Positions 23,233 through 34,960 of a DNA stretch of 64,000 nt are shown piece after piece (the stretch's first letter is position 1; each line of letters starts with the position of its first letter). The position numbers and the translations under genes were made by a program. The notes under the pieces were generated by a model, which was not told the DNA's origin, ran no database searches, and saw nothing but the letters and a program-made list of their open reading frames with translations. This DNA is from Lonicera japonica (Eukaryota > Streptophyta > Magnoliopsida > Dipsacales > Caprifoliaceae). Where the stretch lies: assembly GCA_021464415.1 (NCBI GenBank), contig JAKCWG010000921.1, positions 248,001 through 312,000 on the forward strand, read 5' to 3'.

Positions 23233-24638
23233 TTAGGAACAATAGTTTTTGTCTACCTCCTTCCCACTTCTCAAGATTGTGATAGATTTGAGTTCTTCTA
23301 TCTTGGAGCTAGACTCTCCTCCCTCTACTACTTGAACTTGACCTCTAAGATTCGCTAAAGGTTGAGAGGGGAATTTTCCCTTCTCTTGGGTAGCTAGGGC
23401 GGTGGTGAGTTTAGACATTTGAGTTTTTAACTCACCCACATCACGATCCGTTTTTCCATAAATGATCTCAACAAAGCTTCCAAGTTTTGGTTGGGATTTT
23501 GATTCTGAGGTGGAACAAAAGAGTTTTGAGGTTGTTGTTGTTGCCTTTGGTTCTGATGATATTGGTTGTGGTTCTGACTTTGATTTCCTCCCCAACTGAA
23601 ATAGGGGTGATTCTTCCATCCCTCATTGTACCTTTGAGAATAGGGATCGTTTTGGTTACGGTTTTGGTTGTACTGGTGTAAAGCATTGACTTGGGCGGGA
23701 TTTTTGAGGACTTCCCGAAAAGCGAGAATGGTAGGGCAATCCTCGGTAGTGTGTCCTGAATTTTCGCAAATGACACACAACTGGCTCGAGGATACTACAT
23801 TGACCTCCTTAAGCTTACTTGCTTCCATTGCCTCTACTTTCTTAGACAATTGGAATAACCTCACACCCATGTCATCCTCATTGGACACTTGGTACAACCC
23901 ACCCCTTCCCTGAGTTTTGGCTTTGGGTTCCTCGGAATAGGTGTTCCAATTTTTAGCACCTTCCGCTAATTCTTCAAAATACAATAAAGCCTCATCGGGA
24001 TTCTTACTCAAGAATTGACCATTACACATGGTCTCAACAAACGTACGCATATCGGGGGTGAGAGATTCGTAGAAAAAACTAACAAGGCTCCACGTTTCGT
24101 GACCATGATGAGGGCATGAGTTTAGAAGTTCCTTGAATCTATCCCAACACTTATAAAAGCTTTCATGTTCTTTTGGTGAAAAATTTGATATCGCCCTTCT
24201 TAAAGTGTTGGTTCTATGAACAGGAAAGAATTTTTTTAGAAACTCTGCTTGAAGCTCTTGCCAAGACCGAATTGATTGCGGTCTTTGAGCATTTAGCCAA
24301 ATTTTTCCTTTATCTTTAAGAGAGAAAGGGAAGAGTTTTAAACGCATGACATCCTCGTTAACATTTGCCTCACGAAATGTGGAGCAGACTTCTTCAAAGT
24401 CTTTCAAATGCAAGTATAGGTTTTCCGACTCCATACCATGAAAGGAAGGGATATGTTGAAGCATACCCGGTTTGAACGAGAACGCACCGGCTTGGCCGGC
24501 CGGAAGCATAATGCATGAATTCGATGTTGCCCGAGGCGGTTGAAGGTAGTCCCTCATTGTCCTAACAGGAGGAACATTGTTGGCACCTTCCCCTTCATTA
24601 TCACTCTCGTGATCCGCAACCCTTCCTTGATTTGCCAT
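23233..24638 (-). pseudogene. gag of the Athila-like element
   Basis: I place the start at ATG 24638 (MANQGRVADHESD), although the frame is open to 24716. The retrotransposon gag core follows (WLNAQRPQSIRSWQELQAEF, FFPVHRTNTLRRAISNF), then a CCHC zinc knuckle CVICENSGHTTEDC at 23736-23777, then a Gln/Asn-rich linker. Near 23470 the frame shifts, and the conserved gag end (TDRDVGELKTQMSKLTTAL and SITILRSGKEV) continues in a second frame to 23233. Gag forms the virus-like particle and binds RNA. Whether this copy makes protein is doubtful because of the frameshift. Confidence 0.75.
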
Positions 24639-24858
24639 TCTTGGCAAAGGAGGAGGGCTTATTCTTGGCGAATGAGGAGGGCTTATTCGAATGTCCACGA
24701 ACAGTTGCCCTTGCATGGGCTTGGAAAATAATTCGAATAGCTCCTTGGGAAATCTACAAAATCAAACAAAAAATAAGGGAGAAAAATAAATTAATTAAAT
24801 AGAGAGAAATACTTACAGAATGGTTTTGTATAAAACCCGAGATCCGCCTTTTGACTTA

Positions 24859-24876
24859 TCCCCGGCAACAGCGCCA
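24859..24876 (-). promoter_or_regulatory. Primer-binding site, tRNA-Asp type
   Basis: The minus strand reads TGGCGCTGTTGCCGGGGA six bases after the 5' LTR end. It matches the complement of the tRNA-Asp 3' end except for one base (T for C). This is the primer typical of Athila-type elements. Confidence 0.85.
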
Positions 24877-24882
24877 AAAACT

Positions 24883-26531
24883 TGACGCAACTTAAAATAA
24901 CGCGTTGTGATATAGCCCAAGTGCAGGCACGCCAAGTTATAGTATAGTCTCGGAAGTCCGAGTGTCGAACCACAGGGATAGTCGAAAAGGAATGGAATGG
25001 ATTACGGATTAAGTGGTTTTCAGATTTTGCAAGTTGGATTTGTTGTAGAACAACGGAAATGTAAAACAGTTGTGAAAAGTGATAAGAAAGCACTAAGATA
25101 GGTGGAGGTTAGTTACGATTTAAGAGACGGTGATCGATAGCTCATACAAAGATTTCAACACAAGGTTTCTCAAGATAAGGGGAATGTTGGTGTATCTCTC
25201 AATAGCAAAGGGTGCGACGCTAGGCGCCTCATTCCCGGATTGAAGCTATATCAAGAGAGAAACAAACAACATTCCACCAAAGACGAGGTTATCGTTCCTA
25301 TCTCTTAGCTACGGGTGTGAAGCAAGGCAACCCATTCCCGATGAAGCTAATCCGAGATAGATATGACAAACTCGTCATAAAAAGATTTAACATAAAGCAA
25401 GTGTTTGTAATCTCATGATTTAAAGAATAAAAATTAGAAAGTGAATCCTAACAATGAAACGGAATGAAGTTTATGGGATAAATTTGTCAACTCATCATTT
25501 ATCACATATGGTAGAAAATAAAGAGTCTAAATATCACATAAAGTGTAAGAAGCACTCAATATATCAATAAATGAATCAAAGATAAGCTAAACAAATTTAA
25601 AATCCATTTATGGAGTTTTAAGAACTATTCATAATTTCTATGAAGAGAGAAAAACTCCATGGATGGGGGAAAGAGACTACAAGCTTTCTAGAACCATATA
25701 AATATGTTGTATGGTCATTAACAACCAAGCACTAAATATACAAGGCATATAAAGTCTTAATTTAATATGAAAATACCTAGAAAGCATGAAATAATGGAAG
25801 ATATGATGAGGAAGAAGAAGATTCACAAATATTTATCAAACTTTAAATATGGATTGAGCCATTAATCACCAAAAATTATATCGCGATTCACCTCCGTAAC
25901 CTTAGTAAGAGACTACTCCATAATAAATGAAAAAACAAATATTATAGATGAAGAAATCATTCTTACAAATCAAAATACTTACAAGGGAAAATGAAGAACA
26001 AAATGAACAAGAGCTCTCCCTTCTCTCTAGAACTTGCAAGTGTGTAAAAAACTAGATAATAAAATATCTACCCCTTTCCTTGGCCTAAAACTAGCCACAA
26101 AAGTCTAAGAAATAATAAAATAAACAAGGGAAAATATCTAGAGACAATAATCCCTCAAAACAGGCTGAAAGGAGCAGGTAGTAGGTGTACTCGCCAGGCC
26201 ATGATCGATCATGGAAGTGTTCTGCCAGAAAAAATGGTTCCATGATCGATCATGGTTATGCCCATGATCAATCATGGTTTTGGAATTTTTTCACTCAGCA
26301 CTTTGCAAGCCTCCAAGCTTACTCTTGATCAATCTATGCAATGCCATTGTATTCCAATCCTACAAAAACATGGAATATTACAAAAATACACCAACTTGGG
26401 GTAATGTTAGATACAACACTCGCCAAGGCACTAATCTCGAGATAAGTGGATAATTATGCAGAATTAAAGCAACAAACGCGTCAAGCGACTCCGGGAAGGA
26501 GCTTAGACATGACAATATTATGCGTTTATCA
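24883..26531 (-). repeat. 5' LTR of the Athila-like element
   Basis: It is 1,649 bp long and nearly identical to the left LTR. Differences I can see are near positions equivalent to AACCACAAGG/AACCACAGGG, AAGGTAGG/AAGATAGG and TAGAATCAT/TAGAACCAT, plus the palindrome copy number and a few single bases. Confidence 0.95.
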
Positions 26532-27475
26532 ATTTAGTACTGCATCAGTGATTTTTTCCTTTGCTATCTAATAGGTTGATATAGAAAAATCACTCAAACA
26601 GGAAAGTATGTTAATTTCCAGATTAAAAAGTTAACAGAGCAAAGAAGTGAAATGAGAGTTTGGTGAACTTGAATTAGCATGGAGCTTGCATTGGGTACTG
26701 CCACTTCTGAATCAAGGAGACGGAGATTGGGTCACCCACATGGCCACATGGGACATGTCTCACGGTCTTGATTTATAAACCCTTCACATGTAATTCAATT
26801 TTTATGCCATTCTTTAGTGCCTAGTGGATGGCATCTAATTACATGTGTTGGTGCCCAACCGTTTGTGGGTTGTATTGATTATAGTATTTTAAATGGGTAA
26901 TTAAGAAGTGCAATTGTGTATCCCATAATTACCATTTCCTTAATAACTAATTCGATCTCTTTAATACTTGACTACAGTGAAAAAAAAAGAAGCAATTGGG
27001 GGCGAAGCATTCGGGTACTACCAAAGTTCAACAGCCAGGGACGACAGCAAATGTGGCCATGGACAGTCTCAGTTCTAGCGGAGATTAGTCCTACTCCATT
27101 ATTGTGTGGACACCTCATGACAAAGACAATAAAAAAATGGAAAATGGGCAAGAACTTACCACCATTAAACTACTAATTGTGTATGCAGTTAATGTATTAA
27201 TCAGTCATTAAAGCAGAAGGTAGAGGGGTATGAAATGTAGAGGGCATAGAAAGAAGAGCTGGTCCAGGGGTTGTACAATATAAAGCATTTCTATTTATAC
27301 TTCAGAAAGGTGACATTAACTCATCCATCGTTGGCTCACTAACAAAAGATCTATGCTTTAGGGGTAGATGGATCTAACATAGTATCAAAGGTCAGATTTT
27401 TAGCAAAGTTTCATGTTCAAGTTCTCGCGTTTGCATCTATTGGTTAAAAAAAATTTGCATGGACCTTATTTTTTC
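26532..27475 (-). repeat. Upstream region of resistance pseudogene, duplication copy 1
   Basis: This segment runs from the lost start codon outward. It matches 28087-31170 in collinear order over several blocks: around the start codon, CACATGGGACATGTCTCA (near 26745), AAAGAAGCAATTG (near 26985), GACAGTCTCAG (near 27060), GTGTATGCAGTTA (near 27178) and CATTGGCTCACTAAC-like words near 27330. Differences are many, so the duplication is old. It may hold the gene's former promoter. Confidence 0.75.
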
Positions 27476-28086
27476 TCTCCACATGCAAATGGGGATATTT
27501 GGGGCAAATGGTTTCTAACAAGGCTTCTCTCATCTAAATGTGAGACCAGTACTAAACATCCTTTTGAATAAAAAATTTAACTATATGTGATGTTTAATGT
27601 ACCTACAAAAATTGTATGCTAATTAAATTTTCATTTTTTTGTTTTTTTGCTAAATTTGCAATTTGAAGCTATAACACAAACACTATAAGGTCATCCTACG
27701 GATAAAACTCAAACAAATATCCTATTGAAACGATAGCATTCGTAATAATATAAGTAACTAGGATAGATTTACCGTACGCGCGCACACAATGGTATCTTGA
27801 TGGATGTAGTATTAGTTGAAAATGGTTGACTCAAACTAATGATCACATATGGAATTGTAGAACTACTGTAGGTTTATAAGTAGGAGAGTGTCACCACGTA
27901 ATAATAAGGCCTCTGCAGATAAAACCCTATATCTATGGACACAATTGTATTTGCTAAGTTTCTTAATGTATGCATTTGTAATGCATATGGTGTTGATGTC
28001 TAAATTTTTAATACGAAATCGTGTCATGTTGCGTCCAATGACAAAAAAATTTAATATGAAATTGTATCCATGGTGTTATGTCCAAT
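27476..28086. other. Spacer between the two duplicated 5' regions
   Basis: AT-rich, with no gene seen. A short hyphenated repeat of CCATGGTGTTATGTCCAA-like and GTGTCATGTTGCGTCCAA-like words lies at 28020-28085 and adjoins the truncated gene copy. Confidence 0.5.
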
Positions 28087-28134
28087 TTTCTTTGACACTC
28101 CCTCTACAAAAAAAATTAATAATGCATGAGCCAT
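28087..28134 (-). pseudogene. Second copy of the resistance gene start (16 codons)
   Basis: From ATG 28132-28134 the minus strand reads MAHALLIFFVEGVSKK, aligning with TDAVLNVVVEGVAKK encoded across the insertion point of the large pseudogene. Similarity stops after codon 16, where unrelated DNA begins. It keeps the ATG that the other copy lost. It is a truncated duplicate, not a gene. Confidence 0.75.
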
Positions 28135-28830
28135 TTTCTCTTTTGCTGCCTAATTGATATGATATAGAGAAAGTAGTCAAACAGGTGTATTTAGAGATTG
28201 AAAAGTTCAACAGGACAAAAAGAAGTTAAAGGGGAGTTTGGTCCATAAGACATGGGGACATGGACAGAGATTGAAGTACAATATATATATATATATATAT
28301 CTCACAATAACATGGGGGCATGTCTCATGGTCATGAATTATGTGCCCCTTTCACATGCTTTTTCAATTGAAAAAAGAAAGTGGACTCATATATTGCAAAT
28401 TTCTATACCATTCTTAAGTGCCATTTGAGGATTGTATTAGTTATTTATATTATTTTAAATGAGTGACAAGTCGATTTTTATCGCTTAGTTATAAATTAGA
28501 ATATTTTACATGACTTATGGAAATTATGAAAAAAGGCAAGTTTTAATAGAATATTTGATGGTGAGAAACATGCAAGCTCAGATAAAGGGTAACATAGTTT
28601 CAAAAATTCTTTAAGAAACAGTTAATAGAACAAGGTTACCTCATTTGCGCATCCTACTATTATCATTTCCTTAATAAAAGTTCTCTTTAACACTTGACGA
28701 GAGTGAAAAAAGAAAGCAATTGTAAGCGAATTGTTCAGGTATTGCCCGAGTTCTATCCTCGAGGGACAACAATTGTGACCAAAGACAGTCTCAGTTTTTC
28801 AAGTGGAGATTAGTCGTATACCATGTAGTG

Positions 28831-30631
28831 AGGGAGCCATGTGGGGGCTTAACCCCGAACTCATTTTTTTTTAAATTTCTGTATATATGTAGTGTTAAAT
28901 TTAAATAAAATTAAGCAATGGTTATTAGCAATCTAAGCGAGTTATCTAGCATTCCAATGAAAGAGATATGCCCAAGGACTATTCATAAGTTATGATTTGT
29001 ACTTGGATATCTACTGCTTATTATTATCAATAAAGTTTATTTCATTTGACTTTAGATTGTTTTATGAATAATATGTATTAATACTAGTTTATCAAGTACG
29101 TGACTTGATTGTGGGATGTTAGTAAATAAATAATAATATTATTTGTCCCTAATCATATGTCAATAATTTAGGACCATATTGATATAATGATTAGAATATG
29201 AGTCAGTTGATGACTATGTTTCACAAGTCATGGATATGGAGATATCAAGCTGAACACACTGATACTTGTTAGGGAACAATGTATTGGACTGACCCGCTTT
29301 GGGGCACTGCGAGGAGTGTTATATAATGTCATCAGTGATGTTCCCCATTAGTGATATCGTATTATCCTCAGACCTAAGATCGTCATGGTTACCAGGATGG
29401 GGATTGGTATGATGGGCATCATCAAACGTTACTCTTGACCGAGTAATTATAAAGATGATGATCAAGCATACTATAAACTATGTAAAGGTATGTGATTGAT
29501 CAAGATGGGATATGTCACTCTCATATAACGATAGAAAGATATCTTTGGGCCCCTTGATGAGTATAATTAATGTTTGCATAGCCATGCACAAATGAGGTGT
29601 CATTTGTATAAAATTAATTATACTTAGAGATCAAGAAATAAAGATTGAACTATACAGGAATGACACTTGCCTAAGTCTTGTGTTCAATCTAGATATCAGT
29701 AGACAAAAGGAATTAATATGTGGCATATCATTTAAGGTTGTGTCGTTTTAACCTTTATACCATTTGGATAGTAGTAATGTCTTACTAGAGACCTCTTACT
29801 ATTTGTATAATTAAAACGGGCTTTTAATTGCGTGCCAAAGGAGTATAAACCTACAGGGTCGCACACCAAAATGAGTAGGATCAAAAACGAATTGGGCTTG
29901 ACCCTAGTTAGACTCGGGCCTAATTTGTTTTATTATTTAGGTTTCCTCATTAGGGTTTCCCTTTAAAAGGAAAATTATTGGTCTCCTTTGTTTCACGTGA
30001 AAAAGAGAGGCGAAATAGAGAGAACCTAAAAAATTGTGTGCTAGTACACCAAGCAAGGATCTGTTCTCATCCGTGTGTGCATACCGTAGAGGCGTCGTAC
30101 TTTTTATGCTAATACGACAACAACAGAAGGATTTGATCCGCCGTGTTCAAATGTATGTTTTCTGTCGATTATTATTGAACAGTATAGATCCTAGGGTTTA
30201 TGATTAGTGCAGTTTATTGTGTATGTGATGCATGTTCACTGCCCTAATTTCCTACATCCAATGTGATATTTAACGACATTTTTTTGTACTTTAACACTTA
30301 ATTTAAATTTGTGATTGATTTTCGATTGCCAAAGGACTTCTTTGGAGTGTCAAAATCGTACTATTAAATAAGTATTTGGTAATTTTGCTGAGATTGTTCT
30401 TCATTTTTTCCAAATTTTTCATAGAAAATTCTCACACATAGCCCAAAGATTTGGATTCGATGAAAAAAAATCTTAAAAGTAATAGAGTACCTAACCAAAT
30501 CATTAGTCTCATTTTTCAACTTTTCATAAAACTCACCCACGTACCGGTGAAAGAAAATTTCAATGTTTATTAAATTTTTTCTTTCATTATTTTACTGTCC
30601 CACGATAATTTATGACTTCGTCTCTGAGCTC
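28831..30631. mobile_element. hAT-like insertion (about 0.5 kb without the nested LTR)
   Basis: Comparison of the two duplicated upstream copies shows extra DNA here. ATGTAGTG (28823-28830) and TTGTAGTG (30632-30639) flank it, agreeing at 7 of 8 positions as for a hAT target duplication. The ends AGGGAGCCATGTGG and (inverted) GAGCTCAGAGACG are only weakly alike. The insertion itself is interrupted by a solo LTR. No transposase remains. Confidence 0.45.
28958..30256 (+). mobile_element. Solo LTR, 1.30 kb, with TCCAA target duplication
   Basis: It starts TGAAAGAGATATGCCCAAGG and ends CTAATTTCCTACA. TCCAA occurs directly before (28953-28957) and after (30257-30261). The start resembles Copia LTRs whose 5' end carries AGATATGCCCAAG, so a Copia origin is likely but not shown. 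No internal coding region is present. Confidence 0.8.
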
Positions 30632-30851
30632 TTGTAGTGTGACGACACCTCGTCACAATCACAAAAAAAAAAAGAAAAAGACGAGTAAAATTAAGGAAAA
30701 TAGGTATGAATTTACCACCATTACATTAGTAATTGTGTATGCAGTTATTGTATGAATCAGCCAGTAAAGCAGAGGGTAGCTAGAGGTTTATGACATGTAG
30801 AGGGCAGATAGAGATCGAAGAGCTGGTCAAGAGGTGTACAATATAGTTGGT

Positions 30852-30996
30852 TAAAGATCTGGATTTGAGCCCTAGTGGTTAAAGTATGTGGTAATTTATA
30901 TAGTGCGCCACAGTTTGATCCCCCTCCTCTACCCTTCCCCTGAAAAACCACACGGATCTATCACCATTTGTATCAAAATATTATACATACATATAT
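30852..30996 (+). mobile_element. SINE, tRNA-derived, 11-bp target duplication
   Basis: The element is flanked by ATATAGTTGGT at 30841-30851 and 30997-31007. It has a box A-like GAGCCCTAGTGG at 30867-30878, a box B-like AGTTTGATCCC at 30912-30922, and an A/T-rich tail. The equivalent place in the first duplicated copy (near 27280) lacks it. It closely resembles the element at 31792-31886. Confidence 0.75.
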
Positions 30997-31208
30997 ATAT
31001 AGTTGGTAACGGAGCCGCTAACTTGTTCCGTCATTGGCTCACTAACTAATGGCCCATACTTTAGGGGCAAATGAATTTAACATGGTATCAGGTTTGCAGC
31101 AAACTCTCTTGTTCTAGTTCTGCTTGCATTTGTTTCGCCTTTCATTGGTTTAAAAAAAAGTGTAAGTGTACCTTAGTTTATGTCAACATGTGCGAGCATG
31201 AAACATTG

Positions 31209-31570
31209 GACAAGAAAAATTCACATTGATAGCACTAAGATTCTTGCGTTTTTTCTTCCTCCTCTCTCTCCCTCCCTCTTCCTAAGGAGATGTTCAAGCC
31301 TCTATCCCCTCATTTTGCTTCAAAATAACTTGTTTTTTCTCTTTGTTTAAATTACAGCGATATGGTTCAACCTTTGACCCTCTCTTGACAAGAAAAATTC
31401 ACATTGATCGACAGCAGTAAGATTCTTGCCTTTTTCCTTTCTCTCTCTTTTTATTTTTCGAGGGGAGATGTTGATGAAGCCTCTATCCCCTCATTTTGCT
31501 TCAAAATAACTTCTTCTTCCTTTTGTTTTTGTATTACAATAATATGGTTCGACCTTTGACCGTCCCTTTC
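31209..31570. repeat. Tandem duplication, 178-bp period
   Basis: The block beginning GACAAGAAAAATTCACATTG at 31209 recurs at 31387 and runs to TTTGACC near 31555. Copies share CTCTATCCCCTCATTTTGCT and CAAAATAACTT. A partial third echo of the last words is at 31608-31628. Non-coding. Confidence 0.85.
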
Positions 31571-31791
31571 CATGTGTTGACTAACACTTACCTCTATAAT
31601 AACTTGATATTTTGCTTCAAAACAACTTAGTTGAAGATATTTTTGAATTTTAAATTTACGAACCTTTGCTCGTATTTAATATGCAAATATAAATATGTTT
31701 ATACTAATTCAGATATTTTAAATTCACAAGCCTTTTCTTGTGTTTAATAGTTGAGGACACAATTTGCGCAGCAGAAAATACATTTAAATGC

Positions 31792-31886
31792 AGATTTAGG
31801 CTTAGGTCCAAGTGATTAAATATGTGATATTGCACATAAGGCATCATGGTTCAATTCCCCTCTCCAAAAAAATACATATATACATA
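31792..31886 (+). mobile_element. SINE of the same family, short copy
   Basis: It contains AGGTCCAAGTGATTA (box A position) and GGTTCAATTCC (an excellent box B match), then an A/T tail. TAAATGC flanks it (31785-31791 and 31887-31893). Over about 60 bp it aligns with the SINE at 30852-30996. Confidence 0.7.
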
Positions 31887-31893
31887 TAAATGC

Positions 31894-34800
31894 TAAAGGA
31901 CCTAAAATAATTAAAATTACTAAAAACCAATATAATATAACTACAATAAAATCACATTTAATGAAGTATCGCCTAATTTCTGAAAATTTTATACAAAGGT
32001 TACTAATTATCAAGTACTAGAAGTACTCAAAAATAAAATAATAGAAACATTAAATATTAGGGAACAAAGTGGATTATTAATTAAAATATGTTAAATAATA
32101 TAAGTATTGCCTTAATAAATATATTGTCGTATGTGCATCAATCTCACCGTGATGCTTTTTATGTGTTCAAAACTTTGAACATGTACGTGCATCCTTCAAT
32201 TTAAAACATATTTCCATATTTGTACTAGTTAATACTCTGTTATAAACAAATTCCTTTTATATTTGTTTATTATATAACAAAAAAGATAATATTTTCTGAC
32301 CAAATCAATGATTCTTGAATTTGACGTACTCATCTATGTTATTACTATCATCTAATTATTTTATTTTATTTTTTTACTATACCCATTTGAAGAGTTAAAT
32401 AAATGAATGTTTTTCAATAACTTGATGAAAATAATCTCTACAATGAGTAGAGTAGATGATTTTCACAAAATTTTATCAAGAAAGTCAGTACATATAGAAG
32501 TTTGTGAGATGATCATAAAAAATTTAATGGACGAAAATGAACGTGTGTGTTGAATTTTTATTACACTCACTTTTGATTTGAATTTCTCTTTGAAATTTTG
32601 TGGAGGTGATTCTATTGACCAAGTTTCATAAAAGAAAAACATCCGTTTACACAAGGCTTTCGGAGCTTCTTTTACCCTTAGATGGATATGTTTTCCTACT
32701 CACATAAAAACATCAAATCAACTCCCATATTATACAAACAAACTACTCTACTTTTCTTCTCTTCAACTTCTCAAAATATTTAAAATACCATAATTAACTC
32801 TAAATCCAACAAGTGAAATTTAATATAATTTCCATACTTAAAATCTACTCATCGAGATTTATAAAATAAGATCAATTGTAACTACAAAATAAGAACATTG
32901 AATTTTAGGTATATTATTGGTTCTTTTAAGTTTTACAAAAGAGTTTGTAAAAGATTTTTGATTACAAAGTGAATAAGTGTAGAATATTTATGTAAAACAC
33001 ACTTTGCGCGTTAATGAGATGGTTTGAACTGCCAAGCCAAAGACACCGACTTCTTCTTTCTAACCAACATTTTGACCATTAAACTTAATCATCTGTTTCA
33101 ATTCAGATGAATGTCAAATTCACATGCGCCCCAATTCTGCCTTTATTTTATCTTTATAATATTATCTTTTACCAACTTAAATTTAGTAGTTTAGTGGTAC
33201 CAAATGCTTTCAAAAATAAATAATTTTTTCATTAACAATATTGCACGAATAACTCTCTAATAGCTATTTTAATTATAATATTTTTGTATGGACTGATTTG
33301 GCCCGGTTATATGGATAGGATGGTTAGAAAACAAGGAATATATAGTAATATAATTGCGAGGCAATTGTTTCCTAAAACCAATTTTTTCTTAAATAAATGG
33401 AAAGTGCAAAGACTTTTTTTTTTTTTTACCATATATAATCACTCGGGCTCATTTAAAATGGCTAGCCTAATCTCGGATTTTGCTAGCTGCCACCAACAAT
33501 TTTGGCTCGCCTTCGGCGAAACGTAGTTCACATTATCCGCATATCACGTGTTACCAGTTTGATTTTTCTTTGATACCATATGTAACCACCCGAGTTTTTC
33601 AACCAAATTAAATAACTCAAGTTGTAATTTAGGTTCATTATACCCACATACGCACCAAAGATCTTCTCACATTCCCATTACACTACTGATGTAAGATATT
33701 TAAATCAGTACACAATCTATCAATAACGAAAAAGATGGAATAGGTAATCTAAATCCTAATATCTTGTGTAAGACTCGAAACCAAATGAACTCAAGCTCAG
33801 GAATATCTTACTCCTATAAAATGATGGAAATCAATTTAGAAAACAGTCAAAAAAATTTTAATGATTCATTTAAAAGTTGACAACACAAATTTTGACATTA
33901 TCTATTATGTAAATAAGTTCTTGCCATAAGCTCAATAAAAAATCTGAGCCATCTATTTTTTAAACTAGTGGACTTAATTACAACTAATCTCTAAAGGAGG
34001 GTTAAAAGAAGATAAGTTAATGACACACAGAGGTGAAGTATAAAGGGAACTATATCCCATCAAAAAACACTAAATCACTTGATAATCCATCCTGTATCCC
34101 CATTTGTTAAAAAAAAAAAAAAACACATCTTGCATCTCTACTCTTGAAAAAATATTATCTATATATACTGCGAGAATCGGGTGCAACTTGTCCATATGCA
34201 AATCACGCCTTTAGCAACAATTTTTTATCAACGTAAACATCTCCCAATATTTGACAATAAAAATATAAATAAAAGCAGTTGGTTCCCAGTATACATAAGA
34301 TCCATTCTAAAACCTGACTATATGTACATATATTTTTAATTTTTCAGCTCCAGTTTCGCCCTGTACGCACCTAGCAAAAATCTATATATTCACCATCCAA
34401 ATTTCCTGAATTTAATTTTCCATTCATTCATACAACAAGCAGTTGGCCACATCATAGCAAGATGGACAGACCACAAGATAACACAACACAAACCAACAAG
34501 GTATGTATTAATGGGCTCAATGCACGCTAACACGGGTCCACCCATTTAGACATGCTTTACACAAATGAGTGACCACAACCCAACTACATACGAGATTAAA
34601 CACGTTATATATATAAATAATCAATACACATTTCTAAAAATGACATAGACCCAACAAGTCGAGCAATAGTTGGAGCATCCACATCAATCTAATTTGAGAC
34701 AAAACGACAGGAGACGTTCAGATAATGATTGAGCTTCAAAACGGACAACAAATATCAGTATAATAGGTTCCAAACAAATACCTGTTGTCTATATGCAAAC

Positions 34801-34960
34801 GAACTTAGCCAAACTTAAGTTTATCTTTTGCCTAATGTGCACCAGATTGCTATAGGGCAAACTTAACCTAAAAATTTGCCAAATATCCTTGATGCAATAT
34901 GTGAACAAAAAAGTATATCAGCAACAAATACGTCAAAAAAAAAAAATCAACTTCAGTAAC
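31894..34960. other. AT-rich DNA without a recognisable gene
   Basis: No protein-like frame is found. A block around 32840-32905 (CTACTCATCGAGATTTATAA) resembles one at about 4065-4115 inside the CACTA element, suggesting a dispersed repeat. The part nearest 35069 may be the old 3' flank of the U5-40K pseudogene. Confidence 0.6.

Larger units (their letters stand above)
19317..26531 (-). mobile_element. Ty3/gypsy Athila-like LTR element, 7.2 kb, lacking RT and integrase
   Basis: Two LTRs (19317-20987 and 24883-26531) bound a 3.9-kb interior. ATTTA flanks both sides (19312-19316 and 26532-26536). The minus strand carries a primer-binding site with one mismatch to the 3' end of tRNA-Asp, gag with a zinc knuckle, and an aspartic protease region, in that order. 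After the protease the frame goes straight to a C-terminal-type tail. Reverse transcriptase, RNase H and integrase are missing, so it must have moved with helper enzymes. I count about seven substitutions plus a 22-bp indel between the LTRs, so the insertion is recent. Confidence 0.95.
12064..26552 (-). pseudogene. CC-NB-ARC-LRR disease-resistance gene, pseudogene with three insertions
   Basis: Reading right to left, the conceptual protein has a coiled-coil N-terminus (about 19316 to 18985), NB-ARC (18950 to 17909), an MHD-type motif (KMHDLVYDL near 16810) and leucine-rich repeats to a stop at 12064-12066. It belongs to the RGA/CNL class of intracellular immune receptors. It cannot be functional. 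The expected start codon is ATC (26550-26552). The P-loop reads GIGRLAQENTIAK in place of G-x-G-G-x-GKT-T. In-frame stops occur at 18261-18263, 16502-16504, 12781-12783 and elsewhere, and there are several frameshifts. Three elements split it: 13248-15975, 16880-17900 and 19317-26531. Each junction rejoins the reading frame once one target copy is ignored. A second copy of its 5' end lies at 28087-28134. Confidence 0.9.
28135..31170 (-). repeat. Upstream region of resistance pseudogene, duplication copy 2
   Basis: Collinear with 26553-27475 but lengthened by a hAT-like insertion with a nested solo LTR (28831-30631) and a SINE (30852-30996). It also contains an (AT)n run at about 28281-28300. 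No coding sequence is seen. Confidence 0.75.

Noticed and set aside
22825..23913. Plus-strand frames opposite gag and protease
   Set aside because: Shadows of the Athila-like coding region; composition follows the minus-strand codons.
30852..31886. tRNA genes suggested by box A and box B words
   Set aside because: No cloverleaf can be formed and both have target duplications and AT tails, so they are SINEs.
33284..33526. An 80-codon ORF
   Set aside because: Low-complexity phenylalanine-rich stretch from a T-run; no domain or context.
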